From: Roseateles sp. SL47
GTDB taxonomy: Bacteria; Pseudomonadota; Gammaproteobacteria; Burkholderiales; Burkholderiaceae_C
Reading direction: 5' to 3'
Length of the DNA: 64,000 nucleotides
NCBI RefSeq assembly: GCF_026625885.1
Contig: NZ_CP113068.1
Coordinates: 5,704,001-5,768,000, forward strand
This document shows, one piece after another, positions 8,000 through 16,343 of the stretch. Position 1 is the first letter of the stretch. The number at the start of each line of letters is the position of its first letter. The notes beneath the pieces were generated by a model that had not been told where the DNA came from, made no database searches, and was given only the letters and a program-made list of their open reading frames with translations. The translations under genes were made by a program, and so were the position numbers.

Positions 8000-9549
8000 C
8001 CGGCGCCGCACGGACCCTGGTGCTGGTGCTGGGCGATCAGCTCGATGCCCAGTCGTCCGCCTTCGACGACTTCGATCCCACGACCGATCGAGTCTGGATG
8101 GCGGAGGTGCGGGAGGAATCGACCCATGTGGGGTCCAGCCGTGTGCGGACCGCCTTGTTCCTGTCGGCCATGCGCCACTTTGCCCAGGCGCTGCGTGAGT
8201 CCGGCCGTCCGCTGGACTATGTGGCCCTGGATGCCGCAGGCAACACCGGCAGCCTGGGCAGCGAACTGGCCCGTGCGCTGGCGCGTTGGGCACCGCAGCA
8301 GGTGGTGATGACCGCGCCGGGTGATTGGCGCGTGCTGAAGATGCTGCGGGCCGTGGTGGCGGCCTCCGGACGGACGCTGGATGTGCGTGATGACCGGCAC
8401 TTCTTCTGCACGGTCCGTGAGTTCAGCGCCTTTGCCGCCGACCGCAAGAGCCTGCGCATGGAGACCTTCTACCGTGCCATGCGCAAGCAGCACCGGGTGC
8501 TGATGGAGGGGGACGAGCCCGCTGGCGACCGGTGGAATTTCGATGCGGAGAACCAGCAGCCGTTCGGCCCCGACGGGCCGGGTTTTCTGCCGGCACGCGT
8601 GGGCTTTCCGCCGGATGCCATCACCCGCGACGTGATGGCGCTGGTGGATCGTGAGTTCCCTGAACACCCCGGCTCGCTGAAGGCCTTTGACTGGCCGGTG
8701 ACACGCGCCCAGGCGCTGGAGGCCCTGGACCGTTTCATCCAGGAACGCCTGTGCGACTTCGGCCAGTTCCAGGACGCGCTATGGCCGGACACGCCATGGC
8801 TGTGGCATGCGCAGCTCTCCGCAGCGCTCAACCTCAAGCTGATCCATCCCCGCGAAGTCGTGGCCCGCGCCGAACAGGCCTGGCGGGACGGCCTCGCCCC
8901 GCTGGCCAGCGTGGAAGGGTTCATCCGCCAGGTGCTGGGATGGCGGGAGTATGTGCGCGGGGTCTACTGGACCCGGATGCCCGAGCTGGCCCAGGCCAAT
9001 GCGCTGCAGGCGCAACAGCCGCTGCCCGCGTTCTTCTGGACGGGCGACACGGACATGGCCTGCCTGGCGGATGCGCTCAAGCAGACGCTGCAGCTGGGCT
9101 ATGCCCATCACATCCAGCGCTTGATGGTCACCGGCCTGTTCTCCTTGCTGCTGGGCGTGCGGCCCGGCGACGTGCACGGCTGGTATCTCGCGGTGTATGT
9201 GGATGCCGTGGAATGGGTGGAGCTGCCCAATACGCTCAGCATGAGCCAGTTCGCCGATGGTGGTGCCATCACCAGCAAGCCCTACATCGCCAGCGGCAAG
9301 TACATCGAACGCATGAGCAGCGGCCAATACTGCGCCGGCTGCCCCTACCGGCCCGAGCAACGGGTGGGCCCGCAGGCCTGCCCGTACACCACGCTGTATT
9401 GGGACTTCCTGATTCAGCACCGCTCGCGCTTTGCGCGTCATCCACGCCTGGGCGCTCAGGTTCGAAACCTGGACCGGCTCTCCAATGACGAGGTGTTCAC
9501 CATACAGGCACAAGCGAAGGCCTTGCGAGAGCGACTGTCGCCGGCCTGA
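7996..9549 (+). CDS. phrB: FeS-type (6-4) photolyase / bacterial cryptochrome (PhrB family)
   Basis: A 517-residue flavoprotein of the FeS-BCP class, whose characterised members repair UV (6-4) photoproducts with blue light. The start (LVLVLGDQLDAQSSAF) is that of the deoxyribodipyrimidine photolyase-related N-domain. Four cysteines at 356, 446, 449 and 462 (DMACLAD, YCAGCPY, QACPYTTLYWDF) match the spacing of the 4Fe-4S ligands of Agrobacterium PhrB (350, 438, 441, 454). The FAD region carries GWREYVRG and the typical ADGGAITSKPYIASGKYI. Translationally coupled to DUF2256 and followed 65 bp later by DUF2878. Confidence 0.92.
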   Translation: MTGAARTLVLVLGDQLDAQSSAFDDFDPTTDRVWMAEVREESTHVGSSRVRTALFLSAMRHFAQALRESGRPLDYVALDAAGNTGSLGSELARALARWAPQQVVMTAPGDWRVLKMLRAVVAASGRTLDVRDDRHFFCTVREFSAFAADRKSLRMETFYRAMRKQHRVLMEGDEPAGDRWNFDAENQQPFGPDGPGFLPARVGFPPDAITRDVMALVDREFPEHPGSLKAFDWPVTRAQALEALDRFIQERLCDFGQFQDALWPDTPWLWHAQLSAALNLKLIHPREVVARAEQAWRDGLAPLASVEGFIRQVLGWREYVRGVYWTRMPELAQANALQAQQPLPAFFWTGDTDMACLADALKQTLQLGYAHHIQRLMVTGLFSLLLGVRPGDVHGWYLAVYVDAVEWVELPNTLSMSQFADGGAITSKPYIASGKYIERMSSGQYCAGCPYRPEQRVGPQACPYTTLYWDFLIQHRSRFARHPRLGAQVRNLDRLSNDEVFTIQAQAKALRERLSPA

Positions 9550-9614
9550 TCGACGTTCAGCCCGTGTTCATCGGGCTTGCTCTCGCCCCCAACCCGCTGT
9601 AAGACACTGCCACC

Positions 9615-10184
9615 ATGCTCAATCGCCCCACCCTGATCAAACTCGCCAAAGGTGTTGCCGAGTTCTGCCTGTTCCAGGGCGCCTGGTTCGCCTGTGTCCT
9701 GGGGGCTGCACACGGCGAGGTGGGATGGGGCGTGCTGGCCGTGGTGGTCTGGGTTCTGATCAGCTGGAGCCTGAGCGATCAGCGCCGGGTGGATGTGATG
9801 CTGGCCTTGCAGGCGGTGACCATGGGGCTGGTGTGGGACACCTGGATGCTGCGAGGCGGCTGGGTGGACTATGCCGCTCCCGGCCCTGCGGCGCTGTGGG
9901 CACCGGTGTGGATCCTGGCGCTGTGGGCGTTGTTTGCAACGCTGGTGCGTGGTCCCTTGTCCTGGCTGCATGGTCGGCCCTGGCTGGCTGCGCTGCTGGG
10001 TGCCATTGGGGGGCCGATGTCCTATCTGGCGGCCGTGCGGCTGGGGGCGGGACGGTTCCCCGACCCCACCCAATCGCTGCTGGTGCTGGGCATGGGCTGG
10101 GCGGTCATGACGCCGATGCTCACAGAGATGGCGCGCTGGCTCCTGACCCGCACTGCGGGCAACAAGGCGGCGTCGCGTGGGTAA
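9615..10184 (+). CDS. DUF2878 family membrane protein
   Basis: A 189-residue inner-membrane protein with about six hydrophobic helices and short loops, matching the DUF2878 family by its LISWSLS...VDVMLALQAVTMGLVWDTWML region and GPMSYLAAVRLGA segment. DUF2878 genes recur next to photolyase, lipocalin, cyclopropane synthase and DUF2256 genes in proteobacteria, often under light- or stress-responsive control. No biochemical role is known to me. Probably co-transcribed with phrB. Confidence 0.8.
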   Translation: MLNRPTLIKLAKGVAEFCLFQGAWFACVLGAAHGEVGWGVLAVVVWVLISWSLSDQRRVDVMLALQAVTMGLVWDTWMLRGGWVDYAAPGPAALWAPVWILALWALFATLVRGPLSWLHGRPWLAALLGAIGGPMSYLAAVRLGAGRFPDPTQSLLVLGMGWAVMTPMLTEMARWLLTRTAGNKAASRG

Positions 10185-10236
10185 CGCAATACCGCCTCGC
10201 AAGTCGGCATGACCGGTGGCGGGACGGGAGGCGGGA

Positions 10237-10253
10237 CGGGTGGCCTCCACCCG
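10237..10253. terminator. GC-rich stem-loop between convergent genes
   Basis: CGGGTGG-CCT-CCACCCG lies in the 75-bp gap between the DUF2878 and amidohydrolase stops. The following T-run is poor on either strand, so it is only a possible terminator. Confidence 0.35.
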
Positions 10254-10259
10254 CCACTT

Positions 10260-12257
10260 TCAGACAAAGCAACTGCAGCCCAACGCGCCCCAGAACGACT
10301 TCGGATCACTGGTCGGCGCTGCCGCAGCCCCGGCATAGGCGTGGTCGTGTTGATGGACCCGGCAGGCACTGGTGCAGGCGCACAGGGCCGCGTAGTGGTA
10401 ACGCTTGTCGTCGCTCGCACCGAGCGACACCTTGCGGGATTGATAGCCCCCGAAGGTCTTCACCGGTGACCAACTGGGCGATGCCGGTGGCAGCGGGGGC
10501 GCCAGGGGCTGGTACTTTCCTGCGCCATGCACCACCTTGCCGGCCACGACCGTCAGCACCGACGTGATGTCCTGGATCTGCTCCTCCGGCACAGTGAAGA
10601 AGTCCTTCTCCAGCACCGCGAGGTCCGCAAAAGCGCCGGGCTTGAGCACGCCCTTTTTGCCGGTCTCGCGTGAGAACCAACTGCCATCGACCGTCATCAG
10701 TCGCAAGGCGGCCAGCCGGTCCAGGCGACGCTCCTCCGGATACAGCACCGTCCCGCCGATGGTGCGGCCGGACACCAGCCAATACAGCGCCTGCCACGGG
10801 TTGTAGCTGTTCACCCGCGTCGCGTCCGTGCCCAGGGACACCGGGATGCCCATGTCCAGCATGCGTTTGACGGGCGGTGTCTCCGCCGTGGCCTTGATGC
10901 CGTAGCGACGGATGAAGTATTCGCCCTGCATCGACATCCGGTTCTGGATGGCGATGCCGCCGCCCAGCTTCTTGATGCGCTCCAGGTTCTGGGGCGTGAC
11001 CGTTTCGCAGTGGTCGAAGAACCAACCGAGTTGGTCGATGGGGATCTCTTGATGCACCTTCTCGAAGACATCGAGTGAACGCGCCACCGTCTCGTTGTAG
11101 GTGGCATGCATGCGCCACGGCCAGCCGTTGCCCGCCAGGAAACGCACGATGCCCTCCATGTCCGCTTCCATGTTGGCGGGCATGTCCGGTCGCGGCACAA
11201 CGAAGTCCTCGAAGTCGGCGGCGGAGAAGGCCAGCATTTCCCCGGCGCCGTTCAGGCGGTACATGTCCGTCCCATCTCCGGGCCGGCCCATCTTCGCCCA
11301 GCGCTGGAAGTCGGAGAGTTCTTCCTTGGCTTTCTGCGGGAACAGGTTGTAGGCGATGCGGATGGTGAGCCGGTTGTCCTTGGCCAGCTTGTCGATGATG
11401 GCGTAGTCGTCGGGATAGTTCTGAAAACCGCCGCCCGCATCACCCACGGACGTCACGCCCAGGCGGTTCTCTTCACGCATGAAGTGCAGCGTGGAATTCA
11501 GCTGGTCTTCCGGGCTGAGCTTGGGGCCTTTGGCAAGCGTGTTGTAGAGCACAAAGGCGTTGGGCTCGGCCAGCAGCAGGCCGGTGGGTTCGCCGGAGCT
11601 GTCCCGTTCGATGATGGCCCCGGGCGGCTGCGGTGTGTCGCGGTTGTAGCCCGCCGCGCGCAGGGCCGCCTTGTTGAGAAAGGCCTGGTTGTAGAGATTG
11701 AGCACAAACACCGGCGTGTCGGGCGCAGCGTCATTCAGCTCCTTGAGGGTGGGCATCCGTTTCTCTTCGAATTGGAATTCGTTCCAGCCGCCGACAACAC
11801 GCACCCACTGGGGCGGTGGTGTGTTGCGCGCCTGGGTGCGCAGCATCTCGAGTGCGGCGCCGAGGGAACGAACGCCATCCCAACGCAGTTCCATGTTGTA
11901 GTTCAGGCCCCCACGGATCACATGCATGTGGGAGTCGGTCAGGCCGGGGATGGTCCGCCGGCCTTCCAGGTCCACCAGCTGGGTGAGCGAATCCCCGAGT
12001 TTGCGGATCTCCGCATCCGTGCCCACCGCTTGCACCAGACCGTCCTTCAGCGCGATGGCACTGACCACCTGGCTGCCCACCAGCGTCTGGATGCGGCCGT
12101 TGTAGAGGATCACGTCAGCGCCGGGCCGCTTGGCCGTGCCGGTCTGCGCCAGGCTGGGGCCGGCCATGACCGCCATGCCCATGGCGGCGGCCGCCTCCAG
12201 GAAGTGACGCCGCGACGCGGCCGTGGCGCCGCCAGTGAGTGCATCGATGTCGTTCAT
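10260..12257 (-). CDS. Tat-exported amidohydrolase (YtcJ-like, amidohydrolase_3)
   Basis: A 665-residue metal-dependent hydrolase. The leader has a twin-arginine motif (S-R16-R17-HFL) before a hydrophobic stretch and an SLAQ site, predicting folded export. The amidohydrolase core shows VILYNGRIQTLVG, the metal motif DSHMHVIRGG, HCETVTPQNLERI and a C-terminal GAFADLAVLEKDFFTVP. Substrate unknown. Odd feature: after the usual end there is a roughly 45-residue tail with seven Cys/His-rich positions (ALCACTSACRVHQHDH and GALGCSC), which could bind metal. It stands alone, convergent with the DUF2878 gene. Confidence 0.85.
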   Translation of the reverse strand: MNDIDALTGGATAASRRHFLEAAAAMGMAVMAGPSLAQTGTAKRPGADVILYNGRIQTLVGSQVVSAIALKDGLVQAVGTDAEIRKLGDSLTQLVDLEGRRTIPGLTDSHMHVIRGGLNYNMELRWDGVRSLGAALEMLRTQARNTPPPQWVRVVGGWNEFQFEEKRMPTLKELNDAAPDTPVFVLNLYNQAFLNKAALRAAGYNRDTPQPPGAIIERDSSGEPTGLLLAEPNAFVLYNTLAKGPKLSPEDQLNSTLHFMREENRLGVTSVGDAGGGFQNYPDDYAIIDKLAKDNRLTIRIAYNLFPQKAKEELSDFQRWAKMGRPGDGTDMYRLNGAGEMLAFSAADFEDFVVPRPDMPANMEADMEGIVRFLAGNGWPWRMHATYNETVARSLDVFEKVHQEIPIDQLGWFFDHCETVTPQNLERIKKLGGGIAIQNRMSMQGEYFIRRYGIKATAETPPVKRMLDMGIPVSLGTDATRVNSYNPWQALYWLVSGRTIGGTVLYPEERRLDRLAALRLMTVDGSWFSRETGKKGVLKPGAFADLAVLEKDFFTVPEEQIQDITSVLTVVAGKVVHGAGKYQPLAPPLPPASPSWSPVKTFGGYQSRKVSLGASDDKRYHYAALCACTSACRVHQHDHAYAGAAAAPTSDPKSFWGALGCSCFV

Positions 12258-12482
12258 GGCCCCATCAGACCAGCGTCTGCCCCGGCAGGCATCTACCGTT
12301 TGGGAGGGACACGGCGCGGATTGCCAGCCTGCGTCCCGTTCGCGCGGATGTCGGTATCACGTTGGCGCCCCATGAAGGCCGCCACGAGGAAAAGTGACGC
12401 CCCGTCCAAGGTCCGATACCCATCAGACAGCACACTGACCGCACGATCGGCAGAAGGTGCAACACCCACAGTCCGACGATGA

Positions 12483-12499
12483 CCTCGCCATGAGCGAGG
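12483..12499 (+). promoter_or_regulatory. Stem-loop in the ccoN leader
   Basis: CCTCGC-CATGA-GCGAGG forms a perfect 6-bp stem ending 27 nt before the ccoN GTG, just upstream of its GGGAGGG ribosome-binding site. I found no FNR/ANR box in the same 269-bp gap. Confidence 0.35.
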
Positions 12500-12526
12500 C
12501 GCGGTTGTTCTTGAGGGAGGGTAGTT

Positions 12527-14137
12527 GTGAACACGGTAGCAATCCTGGCGTCGGCCTTCACCTTGTCGGTGGTCGCGCTGCTGTTTTTCATCTGGAGCCA
12601 GCGCAAGTCGCTGCTGGACCCGTCGGCCGCTGGCGCCGAAGTCATCTTCATGCCGGGCGAAGTGGGTCTTGTGGAAGACCCTGCCGCCACGCCCAGGGCC
12701 AAGGCGGCACTTCAGGACGTCACCGGGCCAAAGCAGACGCCGGACGCAGAGGACCTCCTGGATCGCGTGCGTGCGGATGCCTCGACCGGGCCGCTGGTGT
12801 TCTTCTTGCTGGGCTGGGCCTTCTTCTGGCTGTTGGTGGCCTCGGCAGCCGGCCTCACCGCGTCCATCAAGCTGCATGAACCCGACTGGCTGACGCAGCA
12901 GGCGTGGCTGACCTTCGGACGCATCAGAACCATCCATCTCAATGCGGTGGCCTACGGCTGGGCGCCCAACGGGGGGCTGGCGTGCGCCGTGTTCATCATT
13001 CCCCGGCTGTTGAAGACGGAGCTGGTGGGCGCACGTTATGCCTTCCTTGGCGTCGGGCTCTGGAATGCAGCACTGATTGCCGGGCTGGGCGCCATTGCTG
13101 CCGGCATCAACGACGGGCTGGAATGGCTGGAGATTCCCTGGCAGGTGGACATCCTGTTCGTGATCGGTGGTGCGCTGATTGGCCTGCCGCTGGTGCTCAC
13201 CCTGCTGAACCGCCGGGTGCGCCATCTCTACGTGTCGGTCTGGTACATGGGCTGCGCCCTCTTCTGGTTCCCGGTGCTGTTTCTTGTGGCCAATATTCCC
13301 GGCCTGCACAAGGGGGTCCAGCAGGGGGCGATGAACTGGTGGTTCGGCCACAACGTGCTGGGCCTGTTCTACACACCGCTGGCGCTGGCGTCCATCTACT
13401 ACTTCCTGCCGAAAGTGATCGGTCGGCCCATCCAGAGCTACAACCTGTCGCTGCTGGGCTTCTGGGGGCTGGCCTTCTTTTATGGGCAGGTCGGTTGCCA
13501 TCATCTGATCGGCGGACCGGTGCCGGGTTAGCTGATCACCTTGTCCATCGTGCAGAGCATGATGATGGTGATCCCGGTGATGGCCTTCACCGTGAACATG
13601 TATGGCACCCTCAAGGGCCATGTGGCGGCACTCCGGTTTTCTCCCACGCTGCGCTTCATCGGCTTCGGCGGCTTGATGTATGCGGCCAGTTCGGTGCAGG
13701 GGTCGATCGAAGCGCTTCGCAGCGTCAATGCGGTCACGCACTTCACCCACTACACCGTCGCCCATGCCCACCTGGGACTCTATGGCTTTGTCTCCATGGT
13801 GTTCTTTGGCGGCATTTATTTCATGGTCCCTCGTGTGCTGGGGCGTGAGTGGCCCTCGCCCTGGCTCATTGCGGCCCACTTCTGGCTGTCGGCCATTGGC
13901 ATCTCCGTCTACTTCATCAGCTTGACGTGGGGGGGGTGGCTGCAGGGCAAGGCCATGCTGGACAGCTCCGTTCCGTTCATGGAGTCGGTCGCTATCACGC
14001 TCCCTTACCTGAAGGCGAGAACGGTTGGTGGTGCGCTGATGGCGGCGGGACACCTCGCATTCGCGGTGCATTACGTACTCATGCTGCGCAGCCACTACAT
14101 CACCCGCAGTGGACCGACCCTGCTCAAGGCCATCTGA
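12527..14137 (+). pseudogene. ccoN: cbb3-type oxidase subunit I (CcoN) with an in-frame amber stop
   Basis: The frame encodes the haem-copper subunit of a cbb3-type cytochrome c oxidase from GTG 12527 (GGGAGGG ribosome-binding site) to 14137, except for TAG at 13529-13531. The stop falls in GCHHLIGGPVPG*LITLSIVQS where relatives have Trp, so one TGG-to-TAG change explains it. The 334-residue upstream part keeps the CuB pair HH; the haem ligands in THYTVAHAHLG are downstream, so the truncated product would be inactive. The downstream 202 codons are intact with no frameshift. The N-terminus carries an extra membrane helix (residues 5-24) and a hydrophilic linker beyond a typical CcoN. Recent pseudogenisation, sequencing error or readthrough are all possible. 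Confidence 0.85.
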
Positions 14138-14155
14138 TTCCAGAGGGAGAACGCT

Positions 14156-14767
14156 GTGCAAGACGAAACACGGCTTTTGGGTGGAGGCATGGCCATGCTG
14201 GGCATTGCGACCGCCGCGCTGGTGGTGCTGCCTTATATGACGGTGCACGATGCCCCGGCACCCGCAGGCTTGAAGCCCTACACCGCCGCAGAACTGCGCG
14301 GCCGCCAGCAATACATCTCGCAAGGCTGCGTGTACTGCCATTCTCAACAGCCACGCGCCAAGTCATTCGCGCCGGACTTTGATCGCGGCTGGGGACGTGC
14401 CAGCGTGGCGGGCGACTATGCCTACGATGCGCCGCATCTTCTGGGCACGATGCGCACCGGTCCCGATCTTCTCAACATCGGCGCGCGCCAGCCCAGCGAG
14501 CAGTGGCATCTGGGGCATCTCTATCAACCCCGGACCTACATGCCGGGCAGCGTGATGCCCAGTTATCCCTTCCTGTTCGATCTCAAGGACAAGCTGGAGA
14601 CCGGCGATGTCGAGGTGGTCCTGCCGAAGGGCACAGGACCTGTCGGCAAGGTGGTGGTGGCCAGGGCGGAGGCGCTGGACCTGGTGCGTTATCTGAAGTC
14701 CTTGAACCGCATCTACCCGGTGCTGCCGCCCCCGTCCGTTCACAGTGCCTCTGAGGCCAACCCATAG
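14156..14767 (+). CDS. ccoO: cbb3-type oxidase mono-haem subunit II (CcoO)
   Basis: A 203-residue membrane-anchored cytochrome c. One N-terminal helix (about 10-30) precedes the haem-binding C58-V-Y-C61-H62 in ISQGCVYCHSQQPR, the hallmark of CcoO, then GPDLLNIGARQPSEQWHLGHLYQPR and the distal Met in PGSVMPSYPFLF. It passes electrons from soluble cytochromes to CcoN. Start is GTG 14156 behind GAGGGAG; 18 bp follow the ccoN stop. The frame is intact although ccoN is interrupted. Confidence 0.92.
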   Translation: MQDETRLLGGGMAMLGIATAALVVLPYMTVHDAPAPAGLKPYTAAELRGRQQYISQGCVYCHSQQPRAKSFAPDFDRGWGRASVAGDYAYDAPHLLGTMRTGPDLLNIGARQPSEQWHLGHLYQPRTYMPGSVMPSYPFLFDLKDKLETGDVEVVLPKGTGPVGKVVVARAEALDLVRYLKSLNRIYPVLPPPSVHSASEANP

Positions 14768-14775
14768 GAGGCGGC

Positions 14776-15363
14776 ATGGAACCCGACATTCTTCCGCAGC
14801 AGCGTCGTGAGAACCCCGACCCACAGGAGAACTACCACCGGGTGCCACGGGCGCTGCTGGTGGCAGTGGCTGCCATGGTGGTCTTTGGGCTGGCCTACAT
14901 CTTTTCGGCGGATATCAACCAGCCCGATCAATGGGGAGATGGCCGAACGGCGGCCGAGTTGCAGGGCAAGGCGCCGGCCGCCGGGGCTGCCATCAACGGC
15001 GGGGCGCTGTTCACCTCGCTGTGTGCGGCGTGCCATCAGGCGACCGGCATGGGCTTGCCGGGGGTGTTCCCTCCATTGGCGGCTTCCGAGTGGGTGAATG
15101 GCAATGCGACGACCGTGTCCAGCATCGTTCTCTACGGCGTGTCCGGTCCCTTGACCGTCGCAGGCAAGGACTTCAACGGTGCCATGCCGGCGTTCAAGGA
15201 CCAACTGACGGACGACCAGTTGGCCGCTTTGCTGACCTACGTTCGCACGCAGTGGGGCAATGCCTCGCCAGCGGTCAGCGCAGCGGAGGTGGAGCAGGCC
15301 CGCGAGCAGCACAAGGACCGCACCGGCCCGTTTGCGGGGGGCAAGGAACTTCCCCCTCATTGA
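14776..15363 (+). CDS. Membrane-anchored mono-haem cytochrome c
   Basis: A 195-residue protein with one membrane helix (about 26-44) and a class I cytochrome c domain: C83-A-A-C86-H87, GVFPPLAASEWV, and distal Met in NGAMPAFKDQL. It occupies the place of the di-haem CcoP subunit but has only one CxxCH motif, so this cluster does not encode a standard CcoP. It begins 8 bp after ccoO and is followed 12 bp later by a 33-residue membrane peptide. Likely an electron-entry subunit (inference). Confidence 0.87.
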   Translation: MEPDILPQQRRENPDPQENYHRVPRALLVAVAAMVVFGLAYIFSADINQPDQWGDGRTAAELQGKAPAAGAAINGGALFTSLCAACHQATGMGLPGVFPPLAASEWVNGNATTVSSIVLYGVSGPLTVAGKDFNGAMPAFKDQLTDDQLAALLTYVRTQWGNASPAVSAAEVEQAREQHKDRTGPFAGGKELPPH

Positions 15364-15375
15364 CCGAAGCCTTTC

Positions 15376-15477
15376 ATGAAGCAAGCGCTGGAAACTCTGG
15401 GGGATGCCGCGCTCTGCGTGGTTCTGGGGGCGTCGCTGTACCTCACCGCGTATCTGGTGTTTGGGGCACCGGGATGA
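15376..15477 (+). CDS. 33-residue single-span membrane peptide in the oxidase cluster
   Basis: ATG 15376 to TGA 15477 encodes 33 residues with one hydrophobic helix (ALCVVLGASLYLTAYLVF). It fills the gap between the cytochrome c and sco genes exactly and its stop overlaps the sco start (ATGA, 15474-15477), which supports real translation. It may play the part of CcoQ, the small stabilising subunit of cbb3 oxidases, but has no residue signature I can tie to CcoQ. Confidence 0.6.
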   Translation: MKQALETLGDAALCVVLGASLYLTAYLVFGAPG

Positions 15478-16343
15478 ACGCGGTGCCACAGGCCGAGCGT
15501 TGCGTGCGGAGACTCCTTGTGACCAAGACCGTCACCTTGTTCTTCTGCCTGTTCTGGCTCGGTCTGTTCGCGGCGGCAGGGGCTCATTTCACACACGGCT
15601 TCACGCTGTGGACCTTTGAGGAGGTGCGGCGGGAGGATGCAAAAGCCCTTCGGCTGGTGGCGCCTTCGGTGACCCTCGAGACGGTCGGGGGAGAGAAGAG
15701 GGCTGTATTCGCAATGCCCGCAACCAGCGATCGCTATGGTGCCGGTGCCGGGGCGGGTTCAGGTGCGGGTGCGGGTGCGGGTTCGGGCTCGGGTTCGGGT
15801 GCGGGTTGGGGCTCGGGTGCAGGTTGGGGCTCGGGTGCAGGTTCGAGTTCTGTCTATGGTCCCGGTCCAGGTCCCGGCTCCAGTTCCGTGTCTGATGCCA
15901 GTCTTGGGCCAGGCTCCAACGCTGACACCGTCTACCTCGTGGATTTCATCTACACGCGATGTGACTCTGTGTGCCGCTCACTCGGTGTGGAATTTCATCA
16001 GATGCAGGAAGAGATTCGGCGGTCTCGCGCCAAGGTCCAACTGCTCTCCATCTCGATTGATCCAGTGCGTGATGATCCGTCCGCCTTGCGCGAGTACGCG
16101 CGACAGCACGGCGCTGATGCAGCCCGATGGACCTTGGCCAGGCCGGACTCCGCCGCAACGGCGTCTGCACTACAGAATGCGCTTCGTGTCATCGTGATTC
16201 CAGATGGCTTCGGCGGCTATGTTCACAACGGCGCCATCCATCTCATCGACAGCCGAGGGCGGCTGCACGGCGTCTTTGATTATTCAGACTGGGTGGGTGC
16301 CCTGGCGGCTGCCGAGGCGCTCGCCGGGAACGAGCCGCCATGA
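15474..16343 (+). CDS. Sco1/SenC-type copper chaperone with a Gly/Ala/Ser-rich insert
   Basis: A 289-residue protein with one N-terminal membrane helix (about 17-37) and a periplasmic thioredoxin-fold domain. Copper ligands of Sco proteins are present: C163-x3-C167 (YTRCDSVCRSL) and H251 (GGYVHNG). Sco delivers copper to haem-copper oxidases, fitting its neighbours. Residues about 89-150 are a low-complexity linker of GA, GS, GW and GP units encoded by hexanucleotide-like repeats, inserted between the membrane anchor and the fold; ordinary Sco proteins lack it. Overlaps the upstream peptide and the downstream membrane gene by 4 bp each. Confidence 0.87.
   Translation: MNAVPQAERCVRRLLVTKTVTLFFCLFWLGLFAAAGAHFTHGFTLWTFEEVRREDAKALRLVAPSVTLETVGGEKRAVFAMPATSDRYGAGAGAGSGAGAGAGSGSGSGAGWGSGAGWGSGAGSSSVYGPGPGPGSSSVSDASLGPGSNADTVYLVDFIYTRCDSVCRSLGVEFHQMQEEIRRSRAKVQLLSISIDPVRDDPSALREYARQHGADAARWTLARPDSAATASALQNALRVIVIPDGFGGYVHNGAIHLIDSRGRLHGVFDYSDWVGALAAAEALAGNEPP
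15738..15900 (+). repeat. Degenerate hexanucleotide repeat inside the sco gene
   Basis: About 160 bp of GGTGCG, GGTTCG, GGCTCG and GGTTGG-type 6-mers encode the GA/GS/GW tract. The unit is a multiple of 3, so copy-number change alters linker length without breaking the frame. Confidence 0.8.

Noticed and set aside
13529..13531. TAG as a pyrrolysine codon
   Set aside because: No pyl genes seen, the family has Trp here, and the organism type does not use pyrrolysine.
12265..14347. Long minus-strand frames opposite ccoN
   Set aside because: His/Gln/Arg-rich shadow; ccoN membrane helices and motifs are unmistakable on the plus strand.
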